Source: Bacteroides sp.
GTDB lineage: Bacteria > Bacteroidota > Bacteroidia > Bacteroidales > Muribaculaceae
NCBI GenBank assembly: GCA_014801815.1
Contig: JAAVDM010000034.1
Span: 1-64,000, forward strand
Length of the DNA stretch: 64,000 nucleotides
Reading direction: 5' to 3'
Each line of letters begins with the position of its first letter. The stretch's first letter is position 1. Positions 1 through 8,379 of the stretch are shown here, in pieces. The position numbers and the translations under genes are program-made. The notes under the pieces were generated by a model, which was given only the letters and a program-made list of their open reading frames with translations, was not told where the DNA came from and searched no databases.

Positions 1-129
1 GTAGCCAACGCACTGATCAACAAGTACGGTATCAACGCCAACCGTCTGACTGTTAAGTATGATGGCTCTGCCGTACAGCCTTACAGCGAGAATGACTGGA
101 ACCGTATCGTAATCTTCACTCAGAAGTAA
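1..129 (+). CDS. OmpA-family protein, C-terminal end (partial)
   Basis: The window opens inside a reading frame whose last 42 residues run from VANALINKYGINANRL to NDWNRIVIFTQK and a TAA at 127-129. The pattern of a helix with NALINKYGI, then an RLTVKYDG strand and a closing NDWNR-V-IF strand matches the end of the OmpA-like peptidoglycan-binding domain of Bacteroidales outer-membrane proteins. The family anchors the outer membrane to peptidoglycan from the periplasm. The N-terminal part, presumably a beta-barrel and signal peptide, lies outside the window. A good terminator follows. Confidence 0.75.
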   Translation, partial: VANALINKYGINANRLTVKYDGSAVQPYSENDWNRIVIFTQK

Positions 130-224
130 TTACAGTATACTCCATTTCAGAAGAATATACAAGTTTTGAAAACAGAAGAAATAGAAGAGTCAACAGGTCC
201 TCAATCCTAATTTTTTATCGTTTG

Positions 225-257
225 AAAAGGTGTTCGGAGTAATTCGGGCACCTTTTT
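225..257 (+). terminator. Intrinsic terminator of the OmpA-family gene
   Basis: AAAAGGTG at 225-232 pairs with CACCTTTT at 249-256 around a 16-nt loop, and the 3' arm runs into a short T tract. It lies about 95 bp past the stop codon. Confidence 0.7.
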
Positions 258-445
258 CTGTATATAAAATATAAAAGAGAGTATATGTTTTATAACATAA
301 CTTTAGGAAATGAAATTATTACTTTTCTGTCTTATACAGCCGTAATGATTGGGTATCAGACCCTCATAATGTTAATGAAAAAGGGCTTCGGTACATTGTA
401 CGGTAGTAGAGTAGTGACTTTTTGTAAAATTAAATGGTAAAAAAA

Positions 446-477
446 TTTGGTAACTACAGAAAAAGATTGTAGTTTTG
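446..477 (+). promoter_or_regulatory. gdhA promoter (Bacteroidetes sigma-ABfr type)
   Basis: TTTG at 446-449, a 20-bp spacer and TAGTTTTG at 470-477 match the -33/-7 consensus TTTG-N19-21-TAnnTTTG. The start codon at 531 leaves a leader of about 45 nt. Confidence 0.75.
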
Positions 478-530
478 CATCATCAAAAGCTAATACCTAC
501 AGTTTAACCATAAATCTAAAACTGACAGAC

Positions 531-1868
531 ATGAATATTAACGAGATTCTCACCAATCTTGAGGCCAAGCACCCCGGAGAGAAGGAATATCTGCAGGCAG
601 TCAAGGAGGTTCTCCTCTCTGTTAACGACGTATACAACCAGCACCCTGAGTTTGAGAAAGCACGTCTTATCGAGCGTATGGTAGAGCCCGACCGCATCTT
701 CACATTCCGTGTGACTTGGGTTGACGACAAGGGTGAGGTTCAGAACAATATAGGCTACCGCGTACAGTTCAACAACGCCATTGGCCCCTACAAGGGTGGT
801 ATCCGTTTCCATGCATCGGTAAACCTCTCGATTCTGAAGTTCCTCGGTTTCGAGCAGACTTTCAAAAACGCACTCACTACACTTCCTATGGGCGGTGGCA
901 AGGGTGGTTCAGACTTCAGCCCCCGTGGTAAGAGCGACGCCGAGATCATGCGTTTCTGCCAGGCTTTCATACTTGAGCTGTGGCGTAACCTCGGTCCCGA
1001 CCGTGACGTTCCCGCAGGTGACATAGGTGTAGGCGGCCGTGAGGTAGGCTACATGTACGGTATGTACAAGAAGCTGGCTCGTGAGAACACAGGTACATTC
1101 ACAGGCAAGGGTCTTTCGTTCGGTGGTTCACTGATCCGTCCCGAGGCTACAGGTTACGGCGCTCTCTACTATGTAGTAGACGTTCTCAAAGACCTCGACA
1201 CAGACATCAAGGGTAAGACTATCGCTATCTCCGGTTTCGGTAACGTAGCATGGGGCGCTGCTTCAAAGGCTACTGAACTTGGCGGTAAGGTTGTTACTAT
1301 CTCCGGTCCTGACGGCTACATCTACGATCCCGAAGGTCTCAACGGCGAGAAGATACAGTACATGCTTGAGCTCCGTGCTTCAGGCAACGATATCGTAGCT
1401 CCTTATGCTGACAAATTCCCCGGTTCTACTTTCTATGCAGGCAAGAAACCCTGGGAGCAGAAGGTTGACATCGCTCTTCCTTGCGCTACTCAGAACGAGC
1501 TTAACGGCGATGACGCCAAGCAGCTTATCGCTAACGGCGTAATGCTGTGTGCTGAGGTTTCTAATATGGGCTGTACTCCCGAGGCTATCGACGCCTTCCT
1601 CGCTGCCAAGGTTCCCTACGCACCCGGTAAGGCTGTGAACGCCGGTGGTGTGGCTGTATCAGGTCTTGAAATGACTCAGGACGCCGAGCACCTGCAGTGG
1701 ACTGCTAAAGAGGTAGACGACAAGCTCCACCAGATCATGGATTCTATCCACGCTGCTTGTGTAGCTTACGGTAAGGAAGCTGATGGTTATATCAACTACA
1801 TGAAGGGTGCTAACATCGCCGGCTTCATGAAGGTGGCTGACGCTATGATGGCTCAGGGTATAATCTAA
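531..1868 (+). CDS. gdhA: NADP-type glutamate dehydrogenase
   Basis: This is a hexameric-type glutamate dehydrogenase that interconverts 2-oxoglutarate plus ammonia and glutamate in the cytoplasm, a main route of ammonium assimilation in Bacteroidales. The product of 445 residues has the usual family length. Visible signatures are the substrate site PMGGGKGGSDF, with its catalytic lysine neighbourhood, the GDIGVGGREVGYM segment and a Rossmann turn ISGFGNVAWGAA for the dinucleotide. The frame is open back to 447, but the ATG at 531 (MNINEILTNLEAKHPG) fits the family start and lies downstream of the promoter, while 447 lies inside it. The gene appears to stand alone. Confidence 0.95.
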   Translation: MNINEILTNLEAKHPGEKEYLQAVKEVLLSVNDVYNQHPEFEKARLIERMVEPDRIFTFRVTWVDDKGEVQNNIGYRVQFNNAIGPYKGGIRFHASVNLSILKFLGFEQTFKNALTTLPMGGGKGGSDFSPRGKSDAEIMRFCQAFILELWRNLGPDRDVPAGDIGVGGREVGYMYGMYKKLARENTGTFTGKGLSFGGSLIRPEATGYGALYYVVDVLKDLDTDIKGKTIAISGFGNVAWGAASKATELGGKVVTISGPDGYIYDPEGLNGEKIQYMLELRASGNDIVAPYADKFPGSTFYAGKKPWEQKVDIALPCATQNELNGDDAKQLIANGVMLCAEVSNMGCTPEAIDAFLAAKVPYAPGKAVNAGGVAVSGLEMTQDAEHLQWTAKEVDDKLHQIMDSIHAACVAYGKEADGYINYMKGANIAGFMKVADAMMAQGII

Positions 1869-2075
1869 TACTGTCCGACCTCATAAGATTGTAAATATAC
1901 AAAATCATATATCCGTCCGTATGGTTGCCTCCGGTGACTGTACGGACGGATAACTTGTTATACAATAAAGGTGTAGGACATCTGAATGTGGCTAAAGGGA
2001 GAGAAGTTGAAAAATAATGTGAAAATATTTTAAAAAATTTTGCTTCCGAGAGAGCTGACTATAAAAATAATTTAT

Positions 2076-2083
2076 TACCTTTG
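2076..2083 (+). promoter_or_regulatory. -7 element for the tRNA-Thr gene
   Basis: TACCTTTG fits TAnnTTTG and lies 22 bp before the tRNA 5' end. No convincing -33 box is visible at the right distance. Confidence 0.5.
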
Positions 2084-2105
2084 CAATGTAAACCCGAGGA
2101 ACAAT

Positions 2106-2178
2106 GCCGCAATAGCTCAGTCGGTAGAGCATTTCATTCGTAACGAAAAGGTCGTGGGTTCGAGTCCCACTCGCGGCT
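2106..2178 (+). tRNA. tRNA-Thr (anticodon CGT)
   Basis: A 73-nt cloverleaf can be drawn: acceptor GCCGCAA/TCGCGGC, D stem GCTC/GAGC, anticodon loop TTCGTAA giving CGT (reads ACG, Thr), T arm GTGGG-TTCGAGT-CCCAC. Two A-C oppositions appear, one in the acceptor (position 6-67) and one closing the anticodon loop (31-39). CCA is not encoded. A Bacteroidetes -7 element lies just upstream. Confidence 0.9.
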
Positions 2179-2349
2179 CTAGCATCATAATACTTTTTTT
2201 TCAATCTAACCGAAACATCTTCCGGGCCTGTTTGAATGTGGATTTGAGCAGGTCTTTTTTTATGCGGTGGTGTGAGGTGCTGAATACCCGCACCACCGTG
2301 TAAAAAAGTATCAGACAGAACGAAGGTATATGGTGCCTTCTAACACCCC

Positions 2350-2366
2350 GGCCTCGGGCAGAGGCC
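2350..2366 (+). other. Short perfect hairpin in the leader of ridA
   Basis: GGCCTC-GGGCA-GAGGCC forms a 6-bp GC-rich stem 31 bp before the ridA start codon. There is no T tract, so it is more likely a leader structure than a terminator. The rest of 2179-2396 shows only short spurious reading frames. Confidence 0.35.
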
Positions 2367-2396
2367 AAATCCACCCAATCGCAGGATAAAACTATC

Positions 2397-2771
2397 ATGA
2401 AGAAAGAACTCAAATCGACCGCGGCCCCCGGTGCCATTGGTCCTTATAGCCAGGCTGTCGTAGCCGGCAATCTCGTATTCGTAAGCGGTCAGCTCCCCAT
2501 TGACCCCGCTACCGGTGCTATGCCCGATGATATCAAAGCTCAGACCCGTCAGAGCATTGCCAACATCAAGGCTATTCTTGCCGAGGCAGGAGCGACACTT
2601 GACAATGTAGTCAAATCAACTGTGTTGCTGGCAGACATGTCGCTGTTCGGCGCCATGAATGAAGTGTATGCCGAGGAGTTCAGCGAGGTATTCCCCGCAC
2701 GCTGCGCTTTCGCAGTTAAGGAACTGCCCAAGCAGGCACTTGTCGAGATTGAGGTTATCGCCGTTATCTGA
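2397..2771 (+). CDS. ridA: RidA family reactive intermediate/imine deaminase
   Basis: The 124-residue product is full length for the YjgF/YER057c/UK114 (RidA) family. It has the family landmarks GPYSQAV near the N terminus, FVSGQLPIDPATG, and FPARCAFAVKELPKQALVEIEV at the end, including the arginine that binds the carboxylate of imine substrates. RidA hydrolyses enamine/imine intermediates released by PLP enzymes in the cytoplasm and so protects other PLP enzymes. It appears monocistronic and is followed by a strong terminator. Confidence 0.92.
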   Translation: MKKELKSTAAPGAIGPYSQAVVAGNLVFVSGQLPIDPATGAMPDDIKAQTRQSIANIKAILAEAGATLDNVVKSTVLLADMSLFGAMNEVYAEEFSEVFPARCAFAVKELPKQALVEIEVIAVI

Positions 2772-2795
2772 CCGTAATCACGTCATAATAAAGTC

Positions 2796-2830
2796 AGGGG
2801 AACCGCCCGTCAGGGCTGTTCCCCTCTTTT
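2796..2830 (+). terminator. Intrinsic terminator after ridA
   Basis: AGGGGAAC (2796-2803) pairs with GTTCCCCT (2818-2825), with an inner GCCC/GGGC stem, followed by a TTTT run. Confidence 0.85.
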
Positions 2831-2861
2831 GCTATTATCATACTACACACATCAGAAACCT

Positions 2862-4679
2862 ATGGTAAGCTATCTTCAGATCGAGAAACTCACCAAATCG
2901 TATGGTGACCGTATGCTCTTTGCCGATGTCACACTCGGGGTCTATGAGGGTGACAAAATCGGTATCATAGCCCGCAACGGTGCCGGTAAGTCGACGTTGC
3001 TCAGTATAATATGTGGCCGTGAGGATTATGACAGCGGCAACGTGGTGTTCCGTAACGGTCTGCGTGTGGGCTATCTTGAACAGCTGCCTCCGTTTGACCC
3101 TGAGCAGAGTGTGCTTGATTATGCCACACCCCCGGCCCGTAATGCCGATGACTGGGGTATGGTCGATCGTGCCCGGCAGATGCTTGGCCAGTTCAGACTG
3201 ACAGATACTGAACAACGTATGGGTTCGTTGTCAGGCGGTCAGGCTAAACGCGCCGCTCTTGCTAAGGTGCTGCTCGAAGAGCCTGATATGCTTATACTTG
3301 ACGAGCCTACCAACCACCTTGATATTGATATGATAGAGTGGCTGGAGACTTACCTGACACGACAGCGTGTCACACTTCTGATGGTGACGCATGACCGTTA
3401 CTTCCTCGATAACGTCTGCAACAAAATAATCGAGATAGACCGTGAGGCTGTGTACAGCTATGACGGCAACTATGACTATTATCTGCGAAAACGCGATGAG
3501 CGTATGGAGGCACTGAGCGCCGAACTTGACAAGGTGCGTAATCTGCTGCGCACCGAACGCGAGTGGATGCGCCGGCAACCGCAGGCACGAGGTTCCAAAG
3601 CAAAATATCGTATCGACAGCTTTCATGACTTGGAGGCCCGTTCGCGTGTTAATCTTTCGCAGCGCGAGGTGGAACTCGGGCAGGGTGGAGCCTACATAGG
3701 TTCAAAAATTTTTGAAGCTCACAATGTGAGCAAGGCTTTCGGTGACATACGCATCCTTAATGATTGGAGCTACACGTTCGCACGTTATGAGAAAGTAGGC
3801 ATTGTCGGTGATAATGGTGCCGGCAAGTCGACATTTATCAAACTTCTTCTTGGTGAACTGCAGCCCGACAGTGGACGCTTCGACATAGGACAGACCGTAC
3901 GGTGGGGATATTACAGTCAGGAGGGAATGACTGATTTTGATGAATCTAAGAAAGTCATAGATGCTGTGAGGGAGATAGCTGAAACGGTACGTATAGACGA
4001 CAAGACCACAATCACGGCCTCACAGTTTCTGACACGTTTTCTGTTCGACCCCTCGACTCAGCAGAAATACATAGCCAAACTCTCGGGTGGTGAGCGCCGG
4101 CGCCTCTATCTTGCGACAGTGCTGATGAAGTCACCCAATTTCCTGATACTCGACGAGCCGACCAATGACCTTGACATTATGACGCTTGCCGTGCTGGAGG
4201 ACTATCTGGCCGGCTTTAAAGGCTGTGTTATTGTGGTGAGCCACGATAGATTCTTTCTTGACCGTATAGTTGACCATCTGTTTGTGTTCAGAGGTAATGG
4301 TGTTGTCAAAGATTTTCCGGGTGATTATTCCACTTACCGTCATTGTGTGCAACAAGAGGAGAAAGAGGCACGTGCGGCCGAGGCAGAACGCCAGCGACTC
4401 GAAGCCGAGCGGCAACAGCACCGGGGTGAGGAGCCGATAGGTGACTCACGTCAGCGAGACCGTAAAGTGCGCCTTACTTATAAGGAGAAGAAAGAAATGG
4501 AAACGCTTGAGGTTCGCGTTGAGGAGCTGTATGCAGAAAAGGCTGCTCTTGAGGCTGATATGTCGAGCGGCTCTATGAGTCATGAGGCACTTATCGCCGC
4601 CGGACAGCGTATGGAAGCTATCATAGCCGAAATCGATGAAGCTGAAATGCGCCTTCTCGAACTTATGGAGAAACAGTAA
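2862..4679 (+). CDS. ABC-F ATPase, Uup-like
   Basis: A soluble protein of 605 residues with two ABC domains and no membrane segments, the layout of ABC-F ribosome-associated ATPases. Domain 1 has ARNGAGKST (Walker A), LSGGQ and LILDEPTNHLD; domain 2 has [15 protein letters not shown] and [12 protein letters not shown] charged linker joins them. The last 75 residues or so form the coiled-coil extension (LTYKEKKEMETLEVRVEELY) typical of Uup, which binds nucleic acid or ribosome. The start at 2862 (MVSYLQIEKLTKSYG) is preferred over the upstream ATG at 2829, which overlaps the ridA terminator. Known roles are translation-linked; the exact substrate is not deducible. Confidence 0.88.
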   Translation: MVSYLQIEKLTKSYGDRMLFADVTLGVYEGDKIGIIARNGAGKSTLLSIICGREDYDSGNVVFRNGLRVGYLEQLPPFDPEQSVLDYATPPARNADDWGMVDRARQMLGQFRLTDTEQRMGSLSGGQAKRAALAKVLLEEPDMLILDEPTNHLDIDMIEWLETYLTRQRVTLLMVTHDRYFLDNVCNKIIEIDREAVYSYDGNYDYYLRKRDERMEALSAELDKVRNLLRTEREWMRRQPQARGSKAKYRIDSFHDLEARSRVNLSQREVELGQGGAYIGSKIFEAHNVSKAFGDIRILNDWSYTFARYEKVGIVGDNGAGKSTFIKLLLGELQPDSGRFDIGQTVRWGYYSQEGMTDFDESKKVIDAVREIAETVRIDDKTTITASQFLTRFLFDPSTQQKYIAKLSGGERRRLYLATVLMKSPNFLILDEPTNDLDIMTLAVLEDYLAGFKGCVIVVSHDRFFLDRIVDHLFVFRGNGVVKDFPGDYSTYRHCVQQEEKEARAAEAERQRLEAERQQHRGEEPIGDSRQRDRKVRLTYKEKKEMETLEVRVEELYAEKAALEADMSSGSMSHEALIAAGQRMEAIIAEIDEAEMRLLELMEKQ

Positions 4680-4700
4680 ATCACGAATTAATGACAGCCT

Positions 4701-5294
4701 ATGAACAGTAATGATGAACTTAAACGAATGCTTGAACAGGAACTGGGCTATCTGCCCGGTTCCAATATAGACCTTCTGCTTTCTAAGGGCGTTCCTAAAT
4801 ATTATCAACGTGGCAGCACTATTATAGAATGTGGCAAACTGTGTGACGATGTCTTTATTATAAGCAAGGGTATAATGCGTTTCGTTGACATGAACGGTGA
4901 CCGTGAGCGCACTTTTGCCTTTGCCCTTCCCGGCACGGTGTTTTTCTCCAAACATTCGTTTGTCATGTCGCTTCCTTCCTATTATCAGGTTGAAGCCTGT
5001 TGTGACTGCGAACTGCTGGTAATATCACGACGGGATTTCTGGCAGGCTGCCGAACAGTCACATGAGCTGGCGTTGTGGCTGTTACGTTACGCTCACGGTG
5101 AGCTTTTCTATCAGGAATACAAAAACTCGGCCGTTCATAACGGCACCGCTGCCGAACGGTACAGAAAGATGATAGCTGACCGTCCGGCTATCATCAGAAA
5201 CGTTTCACAGAAAATAATAGCTTCATATCTTGGTGTGACACCGGAATATCTCAGTCGGCTCAAGAGAGATCTTATTAACTCGGAAGTGAAGTAA
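4701..5294 (+). CDS. Crp/Fnr-family transcriptional regulator
   Basis: The 197-residue protein has a cNMP-binding-type beta roll (about residues 30-120, with YYQRGSTIIECGKLCDDVFIISKGIMR) and a C-terminal helix-turn-helix (NVSQKIIASYLGVTPEYLSRLKRDL). The conserved cAMP-contact motif is not evident and no iron-sulfur cysteine cluster is seen, so the effector is unknown. It follows the ABC-F gene by 21 bp and could be cotranscribed. Bacteroidetes carry many such paralogues. Confidence 0.85.
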   Translation: MNSNDELKRMLEQELGYLPGSNIDLLLSKGVPKYYQRGSTIIECGKLCDDVFIISKGIMRFVDMNGDRERTFAFALPGTVFFSKHSFVMSLPSYYQVEACCDCELLVISRRDFWQAAEQSHELALWLLRYAHGELFYQEYKNSAVHNGTAAERYRKMIADRPAIIRNVSQKIIASYLGVTPEYLSRLKRDLINSEVK

Positions 5295-5342
5295 ATTGTG
5301 CATTTCTTAAACTATATTAAGGAGAGAGAAGGGAAGAGGTGT

Positions 5343-5350
5343 TATTTTTG
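5343..5350 (+). promoter_or_regulatory. -7 element for the secreted protein gene
   Basis: TATTTTTG fits TAnnTTTG, about 84 bp before the ATG at 5434. A TTTG -33 box is not evident. Confidence 0.45.
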
Positions 5351-5433
5351 CAATCGAAAAGGTCAGTCGGCACAAATTTGTCTATCGTGTTGTGTGGCGT
5401 GCTTTTCACATTAATAAACCTAACCTTTGTATT

Positions 5434-7269
5434 ATGACAGATTTTACTTGCACGTTCCGTGCTCTGGCTATGGGTATTGCTCTGGCCGGGAGTATGACCG
5501 CAATGGCTTATGAGGGTAGTATCGCTATCGAAGTCAGTAACATTACTTCAAACGATGCATTAGTGTCGTGGCTGCCTTCGTCTGACGAGCTTCTGTACTA
5601 TCGCGGAGTTATGGACAGTAAGGAGTTTGAGTTCAGAGGTGGTGCTGAGAAGGCTATCGAAAACCGTATAGCCGTATGGGAGCGTAATGCTTCTTATTAT
5701 GACAATACCACCTGGCAGGATATGATGATGTACGAACTTAAATCAGGGCCGGTTACCGAGTATATCTATGATTTCTATGATACGCTGATGTATGATACTT
5801 CTTATGTGGTTTATGTATTCGGTATGGATCCTGAGGGCAATGTGACTGCTCCGGTAGTGACTGAGGAATTTACCACTCTGAAGCCGATAGCATCAGATAA
5901 TACCTTCGAGGTTTCGCTGCTGAGTATTGAGGCTGATTCACGTTATCTTACGGTGACAGCACACGTACAGCCGTCAAACGATGACCGCTACATGGCACGC
6001 TGTTTCTTAAAGTCGGTAATTAACGGTCTTGATCTCACACCGGGTTCGGACGATGAGAAGCGTTTCATAGTAGACAATATGCTTTACTATGTCAACCAGA
6101 ATACAGAGGTGGCTGAGGGACCGCATGATTTTGTGTTTGACCGTATACGTGATGGTGAAGAGTATTGTGTTGTGGTGATGGGTCTTGACGAGAATATGTC
6201 ACCGTCGACTGCACTCGAAGTGTTTGAGTTTGTCGCTGTAGAGACCAACAAACCTATGGCGGGCACCATAACTCTTGAGGTGAGCGACATCACTCCGATG
6301 AACGCACACATACAGATTACTCCGTCAAGTGATGAAATTTACTATTACTTCGATGTTACCACTCCTGATATAATCGAAATGAAGGGTGGCATCGAGAATA
6401 TACCTGAGAAACTTATCATCGACTGGTGGAAGTTTATGGCTGAAATTTACGGTGGTTCGTATGTATGGCAGGATTTCATCGAACCTCAGACCACCCGAGG
6501 GCCGCTCGATTTCATGGCAGCTGATATGATAGAGGAGGGTATGCTGAGTGAGATATATTGGAACAGCGAATGGGTACTCTATGCCGTAGGCTTCAATCTT
6601 GAAGGTGAAATTGTGACTGAACCGGCTGTGCTCTATTTCTCAACTCCCGACTGTGAAAAGAGTGATCTGACGTTTGAATGTTCGCTTGTAGATATGCAGC
6701 TTGACGAGGATTATCCTAATACTACCCGTAAGTACTATAAGGCTACTATTGACATTTATCCTTCGAATGATGACGAGACATTCAGAGTAAATTACAGTGA
6801 GGCCAAGTTCTTCGACAAGTATTTTGACGTGCCGTTAGGCGAGGAACCTGATATGTTTGACTTTATCACACGTGTATTCATGCCTTATTCCGCTGAGTTT
6901 ACCGGTCCTATACGTCTTGTGCTGCCGGGTCTGGCTGCTACAAATGCTATAGGTGATGAGGAACGTCAGTATTATGTGTATGCTATGGGCTGGAACGAAG
7001 GGCCGACTACCGAGATTGAACTCTATCCATTTGATTGTAATATGACAGGTGTGACCGCTACACCGGCAGATGACATCAAGGTAAAGACCACCTCCGGCCG
7101 CGTGATACTTGAAGGAGATTTTGAGACCGGTGCCGTTTACTCTACTGATGGTCGTGTGATGGGTGCTCTGCGTCCCGGTTATGGTGTTGATGTTCCGACG
7201 GGCGTATACGTGGTGCGTTACACCACACGTAACGGTGCGTCAGGCGTTGCTAAAGTAATTGTAAAGTAA
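5434..7269 (+). CDS. Secreted repeat protein with a T9SS-like C-terminal sorting domain
   Basis: The 611-residue product starts with a signal-peptide-like segment (ALAMGIALAGSMTAMA). Two homologous modules follow: one beginning GSIAIEVSNITSNDALVSWL and one beginning GTITLEVSDITPMNAHIQI. Each contains an SSDE-(I/L)-YY motif and ends near a YVVYVFG or WVLYAVGF strand, which suggests fibronectin-III-like sandwiches. The last 70 residues (TTSGRVILEG, VYSTDGRV, VPTGVYVVRY, KVIVK) look like a type IX secretion C-terminal domain. No enzyme motif is visible. The ATG at 5434 is preferred because it directly precedes the signal peptide. Function unknown; surface or secreted location is inferred. Confidence 0.7.
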   Translation: MTDFTCTFRALAMGIALAGSMTAMAYEGSIAIEVSNITSNDALVSWLPSSDELLYYRGVMDSKEFEFRGGAEKAIENRIAVWERNASYYDNTTWQDMMMYELKSGPVTEYIYDFYDTLMYDTSYVVYVFGMDPEGNVTAPVVTEEFTTLKPIASDNTFEVSLLSIEADSRYLTVTAHVQPSNDDRYMARCFLKSVINGLDLTPGSDDEKRFIVDNMLYYVNQNTEVAEGPHDFVFDRIRDGEEYCVVVMGLDENMSPSTALEVFEFVAVETNKPMAGTITLEVSDITPMNAHIQITPSSDEIYYYFDVTTPDIIEMKGGIENIPEKLIIDWWKFMAEIYGGSYVWQDFIEPQTTRGPLDFMAADMIEEGMLSEIYWNSEWVLYAVGFNLEGEIVTEPAVLYFSTPDCEKSDLTFECSLVDMQLDEDYPNTTRKYYKATIDIYPSNDDETFRVNYSEAKFFDKYFDVPLGEEPDMFDFITRVFMPYSAEFTGPIRLVLPGLAATNAIGDEERQYYVYAMGWNEGPTTEIELYPFDCNMTGVTATPADDIKVKTTSGRVILEGDFETGAVYSTDGRVMGALRPGYGVDVPTGVYVVRYTTRNGASGVAKVIVK

Positions 7270-7299
7270 GTATAGACTATCTGTAATACATAAATGAGT

Positions 7300-7336
7300 G
7301 AAAGCGGCGGAGACCTCCTGGGTTTTCGCCGCTTTC
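7300..7336. terminator. Bidirectional terminator at the left edge of the accessory block
   Basis: GAAAGCGGCG (7300-7309) pairs with CGCCGCTTTC (7327-7336). It separates the plus-strand secreted gene from the minus-strand accessory operon and can serve both. Confidence 0.75.
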
Positions 7337-7351
7337 TGTATGAAATACGTT

Positions 7352-7603
7352 TTATTTGAAAGGATTAACCTTACCATATATATTCCCCTTCTTTACCTGT
7401 TTCCGATAAGACAAGTAAAACTTTATGAATATGGCTGTTGAAGTTAAGATAGGGCAGATACCTATCCAGGATGTCCCTTTGCATATCGTATCGTAGACAC
7501 AATATATAAGACCGCAAAATAAGGCAATGGCAAACATCAGAGATACATTGCGATGTGCTATGTTACTTATCATACAGAAATATTTTATTAAGACGTATAA
7601 CAT
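7352..7603 (-). CDS. Small two-helix membrane protein, unknown
   Basis: An 83-residue frame with two hydrophobic segments (about residues 22-38, MFAIALFCGLIYCVYD, and 47-64, WIGICPILTSTAIFIKFY) and a basic tail. It begins 13 bp after the grpE-like gene on the same strand and ends just before the terminator, so it could be the last gene of the TerY/Hsp70 operon. A start at the second methionine (MISNIAHRN) is also possible. I recognise no family; coding status rests on position and membrane pattern only. Confidence 0.45.
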   Translation of the reverse strand: MLYVLIKYFCMISNIAHRNVSLMFAIALFCGLIYCVYDTICKGTSWIGICPILTSTAIFIKFYLSYRKQVKKGNIYGKVNPFK

Positions 7604-7616
7604 TATAATGTAGTAA

Positions 7617-8099
7617 TTAATTTCTTACGATAATAACTTCAGCTCGACGTAGTAGACGACCCTTTCTGCGATAACCGGCTTTCTCGATTGAAATTATCGA
7701 ATCATCAGGTCTTGAGCTATCAGGCTCGGTTTCTTCAACTTGACAGTCCTCAAGCGTAGCCATACCATCCGGAAATTGAATTTCGGAAACTCCATGATTC
7801 TCAAGAATCGCTTTAAGCCGATTTTTTGCAGTTGCAAATCTGTTGCGGGCTTTTACGACTTCATTACATTCAGGGTATAGCTCCTCTAATCGGGTATCTG
7901 CCTTATTAAAGGCATCAATCACAGTGAGCAAATCTCTAAATATAGAATCTAACTCTTGTTCTCTCGCGTGCTTTATATTTTCTATCTTATGATTTTGTTC
8001 GAGAATTAGACGTTGAAATTGCTGAATAGTGCTTTCTATTTCTGAGCGACGTTGTTCAATGTCTACTATTGTGTCATTTAACCTTCTATTCTCTTTCAT
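7617..8099 (-). CDS. GrpE-like nucleotide exchange factor of the accessory Hsp70
   Basis: The 160-residue protein begins with a long coiled coil (about 1-50), continues with RDLLTVIDAFNKADTRLEEL, which resembles the GrpE four-helix bundle entry (RDLLPVLDNLERA), and ends in a beta segment GMATLEDCQVEE... GYRRKGRLLRRAEVIIVRN, close to the GrpE beta-domain ending GY-KGRVLRPA-V-V. GrpE proteins release ADP from Hsp70. The start overlaps the stop of the J-like gene by 4 nt (ATGA), so the two are translationally coupled. In its operon with an Hsp70 it very likely serves that chaperone. Assignment rests on pattern and context, not on a database search. Confidence 0.7.
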   Translation of the reverse strand: MKENRRLNDTIVDIEQRRSEIESTIQQFQRLILEQNHKIENIKHAREQELDSIFRDLLTVIDAFNKADTRLEELYPECNEVVKARNRFATAKNRLKAILENHGVSEIQFPDGMATLEDCQVEETEPDSSRPDDSIISIEKAGYRRKGRLLRRAEVIIVRN

Positions 8100-8371
8100 A
8101 AAGAGTCGTATTTATCAGGGTTTAGATTATTCACAGTAATTCCGGTTGCGCGAATTACCGGTTCAATCATTGTTATATTTTTTCTCTTGTGGAAAATCGG
8201 GAATGTGAAATCTGCAGCCAGTCTTGAAGATGGTTTAGATAGAATCGCACGAGCTTCTGCTATTTCGCGAGTGGAATAATTTCTACTTTTCATAGCAGTA
8301 GCTACTGCCCGGATAATTTCCTGATTGGTCGCATCCTGAGAAACGCCCAATATGCTATATGGATTATTCAT
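8096..8371 (-). CDS. J-domain-like protein lacking the HPD motif
   Basis: Residues 2-55 read like a J domain: NPYSILGVSQDATNQEII (helix I and II) and later EARAILSKPSSRLAADF (helix III and the A-x-x-x-LS-P-x-x-R-x-x-D pattern). The HPD tripeptide that stimulates Hsp70 ATPase should sit between them but is absent; the connecting sequence is AMKSRNYSTREIA. The last 35 residues are not J-like. The gene overlaps the grpE-like gene by 4 nt and follows the large gene by 8 nt. It is either a J-like protein that docks without activating Hsp70 or a divergent co-chaperone. Total length 91 residues. Confidence 0.6.
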   Translation of the reverse strand: MNNPYSILGVSQDATNQEIIRAVATAMKSRNYSTREIAEARAILSKPSSRLAADFTFPIFHKRKNITMIEPVIRATGITVNNLNPDKYDSL

Positions 8372-8379
8372 ATTATCGT

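Noticed and set aside
4446..4955. 169-codon frame on the minus strand
   Set aside because: Antisense to the ABC-F C terminus and the Crp/Fnr gene; composition is that of a shadow frame.
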